21,398 bases of DNA from Saprospiraceae bacterium UBA3362 (GTDB lineage: Bacteria; Bacteroidota; Bacteroidia; Chitinophagales; Saprospiraceae): positions 1 through 21,398 of the forward strand of contig DEQQ01000010.1 in NCBI GenBank assembly GCA_002360455.1, written 5' to 3'. Position numbers and translations under genes: made by a program. Below the pieces are notes generated by a model that was not told where the DNA came from, did no database searches, and saw only the letters and a program-made list of their open reading frames with translations. Below, in pieces: positions 1 to 5,715 of this stretch (position 1 is its first letter; the number at the start of each line of letters is the position of its first letter).

Positions 1-15
1 TGGAATACCTCCTTT
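1..15 (+). rRNA. 16S rRNA, 3' terminal bases (partial)
   Basis: The window opens with TGGAATACCTCCTTT, which matches the universal 3' end of 16S rRNA (GGAnCACCTCCTT), including the anti-Shine-Dalgarno core ACCTCC. The usual Bacteroidota form is GGAACACCTCC; here the C before ACCTCC is T. The gene body lies left of the window. The tRNA-Ile/tRNA-Ala pair that normally sits in the 16S-23S spacer follows directly, which supports the call. The exact 3' end, about base 15, is inferred by comparison with E. coli. Confidence 0.75.
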
Positions 16-20
16 TAAGA

Positions 21-53
21 GATTCCCGGACTAGGTTTAGTCCATAAGGAATT
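21..53 (+). other. Stem-loop just after 16S rRNA
   Basis: GGACTA (28-33) and TAGTCC (38-43) form a perfect 6-bp stem with a GGTT loop. It is flanked by an outer helix ATTCC (22-26) with GGAAT (48-52). A hairpin immediately past the 16S 3' end would fit an rRNA processing or spacer structure; that role is inference. Confidence 0.4.
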
Positions 54-67
54 CAAATATTTTTTTT

Positions 68-90
68 AACAAAGCCATGTCTTTGTTTTT
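68..90 (+). other. A/T-rich hairpin with T tail in the 16S-tRNA spacer
   Basis: AACAAAG (68-74) pairs with CTTTGTT (81-87) around a CCATGT loop, followed by TTT. It resembles an intrinsic terminator but is weak, with only two G-C pairs, and it sits inside an rRNA/tRNA transcript that should be read through. A processing or pausing structure is as likely. Confidence 0.3.
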
Positions 91-160
91 CTAGATTGAT
101 TTGAGAGATTCGTCCAATTTTTATCTTTTTCTGCTTTTCTCGCTTGCCCTGTCATTGCAC

Positions 161-234
161 AGTCTCGTAGCTCAGTTGGTTAGAGCGCTACACTGATAAT
201 GTAGAGGTCCCCAGTTCAAATCTGGGCGGGACTA
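161..234 (+). tRNA. tRNA-Ile (GAT)
   Basis: A complete 74-nt cloverleaf. The acceptor is AGTCTCG with CGGGACT plus discriminator A; the D-arm is GCTC/GAGC; the anticodon stem CTACA/TGTAG holds the loop CTGATAA with anticodon GAT; the T-arm is CCCAG-TTCAAAT-CTGGG. CCA is not encoded. Its position between 16S rRNA and tRNA-Ala(TGC) is the classical spacer-tRNA arrangement. Confidence 0.97.
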
Positions 235-308
235 CAATAAAATTTTAGCTTGCGGGATTGTGAATTAGTTTTATTTTTGCAGACCCAATGTTAAAAAATT
301 AGCTCTCT

Positions 309-351
309 ACACAGAGTCTTTTCTCAATAAATGTTTTTGAGAATTCTGTGT
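309..351 (+). other. Long stem-loop between tRNA-Ile and tRNA-Ala
   Basis: ACACAGA (309-315) pairs with TCTGTGT (345-351), and inside it TTCTCAA (321-327) pairs with TTGAGAA (337-343). This leaves small internal loops and a loop of about nine bases. The 14 paired positions are more than expected by chance in A/T-rich spacer DNA. A processing signal separating the two tRNAs is a reasonable guess. Confidence 0.4.
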
Positions 352-363
352 TCTGTTTTACTC

Positions 364-437
364 GGGGGATTAGCTCAGCTGGCTAGAGCACCTGCCTTGC
401 ACGCAGGGGGTCAAGAGTTCGAATCTCTTATCCTCCA
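364..437 (+). tRNA. tRNA-Ala (TGC)
   Basis: A complete 74-nt cloverleaf. The acceptor is GGGGGAT with ATCCTCC plus A; the D-arm is GCTC/GAGC; the anticodon stem CCTGC/GCAGG holds loop CTTGCAC with anticodon TGC; the T-arm is AAGAG-TTCGAAT-CTCTT. CCA is not encoded. It is the second spacer-type tRNA after 16S rRNA, yet no 23S rRNA follows. Confidence 0.97.
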
Positions 438-447
438 CTCTTCAAAT

Positions 448-490
448 AAAAAGTCATGGATTGTTTTTAATTGCAATGCATGACTTTTTT
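448..490 (+). terminator. Strong intrinsic terminator after tRNA-Ala
   Basis: AAAAAGTCATG (448-458) and CATGACTTTTT (479-489) form a perfect 11-bp stem. It is extended internally by ATTG/CAAT (460-463, 474-477) and ends in a T-run with more T downstream. It begins 11 nt after tRNA-Ala and appears to end the 16S-tRNA-tRNA transcript before any 23S gene. In the 491-651 stretch that follows I see no gene. Confidence 0.85.
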
Positions 491-651
491 CTTTTATACA
501 ATATACTCTGTTCTTAAAACTTCTATTCACATCCTATTCTAATTTTTCCTCTCCGGCTGAGGCTGCCGATTATTTGTTATTTGACTACCTCCAAATTCCA
601 AAGCGGACTGTCCCTATTCACAGGCCAAGATGTGAGACCTAAATACGCAAA

Positions 652-725
652 CCTAGACCCGATAGGAGCGGAAAGTCTGCACGAATAAGATGAGTGCTGA
701 CTTGTAGCGGATAGCGGGACTCAGG
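652..725 (+). ncRNA. Structured RNA-like element, possibly Flavo-1-like
   Basis: A nested long helix is visible. CCT/AGG, GA/TC and CCCG/CGGG form the base (652-661 with 715-725). AAGTC-T-GCAC (673-682) pairs with GTGC-T-GACTT (694-703) at the tip. Between them lie facing purine-rich internal loops sharing AGCGGA (667-672 and 706-711) and GATAG (661-665 and 710-714). I recall CCCGATAG-AGCGG ... TAGCGGATAGCGGG elements from many Bacteroidota intergenic regions, possibly the Rfam Flavo-1 motif. The family name is from memory and uncertain. It lies between the tRNA-Ala terminator and the 3' end of uvrA. Function unknown. Confidence 0.55.
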
Positions 726-769
726 ACTCGTCCAATCGCATCGAACATGCTTCTCCTCCAATTCCGTTT

Positions 770-3625
770 TTATTTAGACTTTAGCTTGTTTTTAAGGTAT
801 TGCGCTGTATATGAATTTTTTACTTTGAGGATCCCTTCGGGAAGGCCTTGATACATCAACTTTCCGCCATGTTTGCCTCCATCCGGTCCTAGGTCTATGA
901 GCCAGTCTACAGACTTGAGTACGTCCATGTTGTGCTCGATAACTAGAACGCTGTGACCTTTCTCCACCAGGGCATGCAGTGCTTTGAGCAATTTTTTTAT
1001 ATCATCAAAATGCAAACCCGTTGTGGGCTCGTCAAAAATGAAAAAAACATGGTCTGCATGATCTTCCAAGCCCAAGTAATAGGCCAGTTTGAGCCTCTGA
1101 GCTTCTCCTCCGGACAGCGTGGAGCTGGATTGACCAAGTTGCAGGTAAGAAAGTCCAATATCGGCCAATGGTTGTAATTTTTTTACAATAGCTCGTTGAT
1201 CGTAAAAAAAATCCAAAGCTTCTTCAATACTCATCTGCAACACTTCATATATATTTTTGCCTTTGTACTGGACTTCCAATATTTCGTTTTTGAATCTCTT
1301 GCCATTGCAATCTTCACAAAGGAGATTGACATCGGCGAGGAACTGCATTTCTACGACAATCTCGCCTTCTCCCTTACAGGCTTCGCAGCGGCCTCCTTCG
1401 ACATTGAAAGAAAAATGCTTGGGGCTGTAGCCTCTGATTTTGGATAATTGTTGTGACTTGAACAAATCTCTGATCTCGTCATAAGCTTTTACATAAGTAG
1501 CAGGATTGGATCTTGATGAACGTCCTATACCTTGTTGCGAGACCAATTCTATCGCTTTTATTTTTTTGAATGGACCTTGTAAAGTAACAGAAACCAAATT
1601 CTCATCCGGAACTGCATCTTCTATGAGGGTCCTCAGAATAGGATAAAATAAATGTTTTACCAGCGTGGTCTTGCCTGAGCCGGATACACCGCTAACTCCC
1701 GTCAATGCCTGCAAGGGGATTTTAACTTCTAGATTTTGTAAATTATGTAAATGAGCATTAGACAGGAGAAGAAAATCTATTGGCATTCTCCTGTTGTGAG
1801 GAACCGGGATCTCCTCTTTGCCGTTGAGGTAAGCTGAGGTGAGCAGGTCTTGCCTTTCTATAAACTGCTTATAGGGTCCATTGTAAATAAGCTGCCCTCC
1901 ATGCAATCCTGCACCGGGTCCAATTTCTAAAATTGAATCGGCTTGACGAATGACTTCTTCTTCATGTTCTATGACAATTACGGTATTGCCCAAATCTCGA
2001 AGCCCTTGTAGAGCGGAGACGAGTTGTCCGGTATCCTTGGGATGGAGTCCTATACTTGGCTCATCTAAAATATATAAGGAGGCAGTAAGATTGGATCCTA
2101 AAGTTCTGGTGAGATGGATACGCTGAGATTCTCCGCCGCTCAATGTGTTGGCCAATCTATCAAGATGGAGATAAGAAAGTCCAATTCGATTGAGAACTTC
2201 AAGCCTATTTTTAATTTCTGTCAAAATTCGATCTGCAATTTGTCTGTCGTAGGGACTTAGTTTAATGCGTTGGAAGAAGTCTAATAATTCATCCACCGGA
2301 CAATACATCAGATCCAAAAATGTTTTTCTGTCAACTTGTATATATAGAGCCTCTCTGCGGAGCCTGCTTCCTTTGCAATGATGGCAACTGGTTTTGCCAC
2401 GGAACCGAGCAAGGCTGATTCTATTTTGAATTTTGTAGGATTGTGTCTCCAGTTCTCTGAAATAAGCATGAATGCCTCTATAAGCTCCAAAACCATCCCA
2501 TAATATTTCCTTTTGTTTAGCTGTGAGTTGATGGTAAGGTTTATGAACAGGAAACTCCAATTTGTGCGCCTCCTTAAAAAAGGGCATCATCCAATCCGAC
2601 CATTTTTCATCTTTCCAACAAGCAACAGCTCCATCATAAACCGATTTATTGGGATTAGGGATGACTTTATTTTCGTCAATGCCCAATATTCTTCCGTAAC
2701 CTTCACAGACCGGGCAGGCCCCAAAGGAGTTATTATAATTGAATAAAGCAGCACTTGGCTCGGGAAAGACCATTCCATCTGCCTCAAATCGAGATGAAAA
2801 TTCTTTGGTACTCCCACCCTCAATAATGAGCACGCAGTCCCCATGGCTTTCACTAAAGCAGGTTTGCACCGAATCGGCTACTCTCTTTGAAAACTCTAGA
2901 TCTGTGGGATGCTTAAGGACCCAACGATCTACAATGACATAATACTGCTTCACCTTGGAATCAGAAACTTGGACATTTTTGATTTCTTTGAGCTCCAATG
3001 CTTCTTCTAAGGTGAATAGCTTATTTTTGAGATAAATTCTAGTAAATCCTTTTTGGATAAGAAAATCAATCTCTTGTTTGAGAGATCGATTGGATTCTTT
3101 GGACCAAATAGGAAAACCCAGGTACATTCTTGAATCTTCCGGACAGCCAAGAATATAATCCACTACATCTTTTACCTCATGTTTTTTGACCTCTTTGCCT
3201 GAAATGGGAGAATAAGTATGACCTACTTTGGCAAACAATAGCCTTAAATAATCGTAGATCTCCGTCAGGGATCCAACTGTGGATCTGGCATTAGAAGAGA
3301 TGACTTTTTGCTGAATGGCAATAGCGGGACAAAGGCCTTTGATATAATCTACATCGGGCTTTTTCATTCGGTTGAGAAATTGACGAGCATAAGCTGACAA
3401 ACTTTCTACATACCTTCTTTGGCCTTCAGCATAAAGAGTATCAATGATCAGGGAAGACTTGCCGGAGCCAGAAACCCCGGTTACCACAAGCAGTTGAAAT
3501 TTGGGAATACTTAGATCCAAGTTTTTTAAATTATTGGATCTCGCACCCTTGATTTCTATCATTTGAGCCTGAGACGATGGACTTTGGCCGACCGAAATTG
3601 AGGATTTTGATGATTGTTTTATCAT
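770..3625 (-). CDS. uvrA: UvrA, excinuclease ABC subunit A
   Basis: ATPase subunit of UvrABC nucleotide-excision repair; it scans DNA for lesions and loads UvrB. At 951 aa it matches the family length. Visible in order: first P-loop TGVSGSGKSS (49-58); first zinc module CPVC (304-307) with CHHC (414-417); ABC signature LSGGESQR (495-502) and Walker B YILDEP; second P-loop ending SGSGKTT (648-654); second zinc module CEAC (747-750) with CEDC (770-773); signature LSGGEAQR (837-844) and Walker B FIFDEPTTGLH. I chose the ATG at 3625. An upstream TTG at 3673 would add 16 basic/hydrophobic residues not expected in UvrA. Oddity: the second P-loop reads TGVSGVSGSGKT, an in-frame GVS duplication. It is transcribed divergently from the sigma gene; I found no clear -7 box for it. 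Confidence 0.97.
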   Translation of the reverse strand: MIKQSSKSSISVGQSPSSQAQMIEIKGARSNNLKNLDLSIPKFQLLVVTGVSGSGKSSLIIDTLYAEGQRRYVESLSAYARQFLNRMKKPDVDYIKGLCPAIAIQQKVISSNARSTVGSLTEIYDYLRLLFAKVGHTYSPISGKEVKKHEVKDVVDYILGCPEDSRMYLGFPIWSKESNRSLKQEIDFLIQKGFTRIYLKNKLFTLEEALELKEIKNVQVSDSKVKQYYVIVDRWVLKHPTDLEFSKRVADSVQTCFSESHGDCVLIIEGGSTKEFSSRFEADGMVFPEPSAALFNYNNSFGACPVCEGYGRILGIDENKVIPNPNKSVYDGAVACWKDEKWSDWMMPFFKEAHKLEFPVHKPYHQLTAKQKEILWDGFGAYRGIHAYFRELETQSYKIQNRISLARFRGKTSCHHCKGSRLRREALYIQVDRKTFLDLMYCPVDELLDFFQRIKLSPYDRQIADRILTEIKNRLEVLNRIGLSYLHLDRLANTLSGGESQRIHLTRTLGSNLTASLYILDEPSIGLHPKDTGQLVSALQGLRDLGNTVIVIEHEEEVIRQADSILEIGPGAGLHGGQLIYNGPYKQFIERQDLLTSAYLNGKEEIPVPHNRRMPIDFLLLSNAHLHNLQNLEVKIPLQALTGVSGVSGSGKTTLVKHLFYPILRTLIEDAVPDENLVSVTLQGPFKKIKAIELVSQQGIGRSSRSNPATYVKAYDEIRDLFKSQQLSKIRGYSPKHFSFNVEGGRCEACKGEGEIVVEMQFLADVNLLCEDCNGKRFKNEILEVQYKGKNIYEVLQMSIEEALDFFYDQRAIVKKLQPLADIGLSYLQLGQSSSTLSGGEAQRLKLAYYLGLEDHADHVFFIFDEPTTGLHFDDIKKLLKALHALVEKGHSVLVIEHNMDVLKSVDWLIDLGPDGGKHGGKLMYQGLPEGILKVKNSYTAQYLKNKLKSK

Positions 3626-3716
3626 GTTTTTGCGAAGAAGGCACAAGATACGCAGCAAGGAGAGCTTTGCCAAAAGCCTTTTGTTATTGAAATATGAAAT
3701 TTTTTTAAAAAATTTC

Positions 3717-3747
3717 TTGAATTTTTTAGCTTTTTGTTTTATCTTTG
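3717..3747 (+). promoter_or_regulatory. Bacteroidota-type promoter for the sigma-factor gene
   Basis: TATCTTTG (3740-3747) is an exact match to the TAnnTTTG -7 element, with TTG (3717-3719) 20 nt upstream in the -33 position. The predicted transcript would start near 3753 and carry a leader of about 140 nt before the ATG at 3893. No experimental support is visible. Confidence 0.55.
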
Positions 3748-3892
3748 GTCTAAGTTTTGCTGCATGCCTATTAAAATCAGGTTTTTGTGCAACAAAACCA
3801 TTAGGTAAAGATCATTAAATTAAACTTTTAAATTAAGCTTATCGAGTAAATACTTCTACACTATTTTTTTAAGACTGTTAAAACTTTAGGGT

Positions 3893-4474
3893 ATGCAAGT
3901 ATCACATTTAAACGATCAGGCTTTGATTGATCTCTACTTATCGGGCAATGAAAAAGCCTTTGAGATCCTACTTCAGCGTCATCAGCAAAAAATTTACACT
4001 TCTATTTATCTCTTTGTCAAAGACAGAGAGCTGGCCGAAGATTTGTTTCAAGATGTTTTTATTAAAATTATTGATACTCTTAGGAAGGGTAGCTATAACC
4101 ATGAGGGAAAGTTTTCTCAATGGGCAACTCGAATAGCCTATAACATGTGTGTAGATCAATTTAGAAGAGGCAGAAAGGTGAGCAAAGTAAACAGTACAGA
4201 TGAGTTTGACATCTTTGATATCCTTGAACTTCCGGACGACAATCGCGAAGAAGAAATGATCAAGAGCGACACTCATTCTAAGATTCGCCAGCTTGTAGAT
4301 CAGCTACCGCAAGAACAGCGTGAAGTAGTCGTTCTCAGACATTACGCAGACCTTAGTTTCAAAGATATTGCAGCGATTACCAGGGTAAGTATCAATACTG
4401 CATTGGGTCGTATGAGATATGCTTTGATCAACATCAGAAAAATGATGGAAGAAAGCGAAATGGTCCTCCAATAA
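3893..4474 (+). CDS. Sigma-70 family (ECF-like) RNA polymerase sigma factor
   Basis: A 193-aa group IV type sigma factor that would direct RNA polymerase to a specific promoter set. Region 2 spans about residues 22-92 and contains AEDLFQDVFIKI (48-59, core binding and -10 recognition) and QWATRIAYNMCVDQFRR (76-92). An acidic linker follows (about 103-125). Region 4 spans about 131-183, with LPQEQREVVVLRHYADLSF and the helix-turn-helix DIAAITRVSINTALGRMRYA (158-177). ATG start at 3893, no Shine-Dalgarno. No anti-sigma gene lies directly downstream; transcription ends at the hairpin 4785-4827. A 71-aa anti-sigma-like protein is encoded on the other strand beyond it. Target promoters cannot be told from the window. 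Confidence 0.92.
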   Translation: MQVSHLNDQALIDLYLSGNEKAFEILLQRHQQKIYTSIYLFVKDRELAEDLFQDVFIKIIDTLRKGSYNHEGKFSQWATRIAYNMCVDQFRRGRKVSKVNSTDEFDIFDILELPDDNREEEMIKSDTHSKIRQLVDQLPQEQREVVVLRHYADLSFKDIAAITRVSINTALGRMRYALINIRKMMEESEMVLQ

Positions 4475-4784
4475 AGAAATCTATTTAGCCGAAATATCGC
4501 ATTCGATCCAATCTTGAATCATTATTGGGTTCACTACTCAGCTTTAGCTTGTTGCAATAAGCCGGATAAACTTTCATTCGAATAGAACGAAGGTTGTTTT
4601 GTCGAATCAATGAAATGAATTATTTATTTGGCTAAAGAAAATTCTTTTTATAAAAACTGTGTATTCTTTCCGGTAATCTCAATTTAAGCGGCAAAGATTA
4701 ACCCGGCAGTTTTGAGCACTTCAAAGATTTGGTTCTGCTGATTGAGAAAATGCGAGATAGGACACAGTATAGCTTATAAAAAAG
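4475..4784. other. Intergenic stretch after the sigma gene, no gene seen
   Basis: About 310 nt of A/T-rich DNA between the sigma-factor stop and the terminator hairpin. I see no convincing ORF, tRNA or repeat. TTTAGCC near 4485 and GGCTAAA near 4629 form a distant inverted pair that is probably chance. It may simply be a long 3' untranslated region. Confidence 0.4.
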
Positions 4785-4827
4785 AAAACCAAGATATCCA
4801 TTTAACTAAAATGAATACCTTGGTTTT
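4785..4827. terminator. Bidirectional terminator between convergent genes
   Basis: AAAACCAAG (4785-4793) pairs with CTTGGTTTT (4819-4827). The stem continues TAT/ATA and CATTT/AAATG around an AACTA loop, with two mismatches. A on one side and T on the other make it work on both strands. It separates the rightward sigma gene from the leftward 71-aa gene. Confidence 0.7.
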
Positions 4828-4883
4828 GACCTAAATGGATCTGACAATTTTAAATCAATACGACAATCCATTAGAAGCAAAAA

Positions 4884-5099
4884 TTACTTTTTACTATAGT
4901 CCAATATATTTTGTAGGGTACGGGCTTTGGCCGAAAACAAGGCTTTGGGAAGATTCCTCATGGCCGTTTTCAGTTCCTTGATTTCATCTTGAATGTCCAA
5001 GTCTTCTTGGGCCATTTCCTGAATCATTTCGTTTTCTGCAGAACTGCATTCTCTGTAAGTATATCGGACTAACTGATTTAATGTAAATGTATCTACCAT
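4884..5099 (-). CDS. Small anti-sigma-like N-terminal domain protein
   Basis: A 71-aa, acidic, helix-rich cytoplasmic protein with no signal peptide or membrane segment. The arrangement YTYRECSSAENEMIQEM ... DLDIQDEIKELKTAM resembles the N-terminal helical part of anti-sigma factors (short domain with an E-rich second helix). The HxxxCxxC zinc motif and any membrane or sensor portion are missing. I recall similar small proteins widely in Bacteroidota, without an assigned function. It lies 83 nt after the DUF1573 lipoprotein gene on the same strand and converges on the sigma gene. Being an anti-sigma or sigma-binding partner is inference only. ATG start at 5099. Confidence 0.75.
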   Translation of the reverse strand: MVDTFTLNQLVRYTYRECSSAENEMIQEMAQEDLDIQDEIKELKTAMRNLPKALFSAKARTLQNILDYSKK

Positions 5100-5182
5100 A
5101 GGCGGCTTTACTGTGTGAATAAAAGTTGTATCCTTTGTAAAACAGCAAGAGGCATTACTTTATTGTATGGCAGAACCGAATT

Positions 5183-5641
5183 TTATTTGTTTTGATCTTT
5201 CTTTACTACAAAAAGTTTGAATTTGGCAGTAGTAACTATAGGATCTGTATTGGCAATCATGTCCAAATCTACTGTCTGTTTGCCTTCTTTTCCTACGCTG
5301 TTATAAGAGATAGAAATTTTACTTCTTTGTCCTTTGCGAACAGGCAATCTAGTATAGTCTAAGGTAGTGCACTCGCAGGCAGTCATCAACTCGATCAATA
5401 AGTCTCCGGGTCCAACATTCGTAAACCAAATTTCCCTTTTCAGTGGATCTCCCTCCATCACTGTTCCAAAGTCATACCAACTGGAATCAAAAACAACTTT
5501 TGCGACTTTGCCGGCAGTATCAGGAATGTAGATATCCGAAGAGCCGTCTATCGGGCTCTTTCTTTCTTTGGGTTTTAAACTACTGCATGAAGAAATTACA
5601 GCAAGGCAAAGTAAACTAAGTGCAAACATTCGGAACATCAT
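5183..5641 (-). CDS. DUF1573 domain lipoprotein
   Basis: A 152-aa exported lipoprotein. Residues 1-18 are a hydrophobic signal ending in the lipobox region AVISSC, with C19 as the predicted lipidated cysteine. After a polar linker, residues about 48-145 form a DUF1573-type beta-sandwich: FDSSWYDFGTVMEGD, then REIWFTNVG and the typical TACECTTLDY cysteine pair, then ISISYNSVGKEGKQ. The family is abundant in Bacteroidota and resembles ASPM/SPD-2/Hydin-like Ig domains; its biochemical role is not established. It starts 74 nt after the kinase stop and shows no clear promoter of its own, so co-transcription is likely. A second ATG follows at once (5638). Confidence 0.9.
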   Translation of the reverse strand: MMFRMFALSLLCLAVISSCSSLKPKERKSPIDGSSDIYIPDTAGKVAKVVFDSSWYDFGTVMEGDPLKREIWFTNVGPGDLLIELMTACECTTLDYTRLPVRKGQRSKISISYNSVGKEGKQTVDLDMIANTDPIVTTAKFKLFVVKKDQNK

Positions 5642-5715
5642 CTTTCTTTTTTTCTAGTTTTGGCAGTTCTAACAATTTGAAAACTTTTGAGTTTAGAAAG
5701 TTTTTCGAAATTTAC

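Noticed and set aside
68..90. True terminator between 16S and tRNA-Ile
   Set aside because: The stem has only two G-C pairs, and the tRNAs downstream belong to the same transcript; kept only as a structure.
575..700. Open reading frame on the minus strand across the structured element, ending WNLEVVK
   Set aside because: No suitable start codon or Bacteroidota start context; it overlaps a strong RNA-like helix and looks like incidental translation of a conserved nucleotide element.
3626..3673. TTG start extending uvrA by 16 residues
   Set aside because: The added residues are unlike UvrA N-termini, and ATG 3625 gives the normal length.
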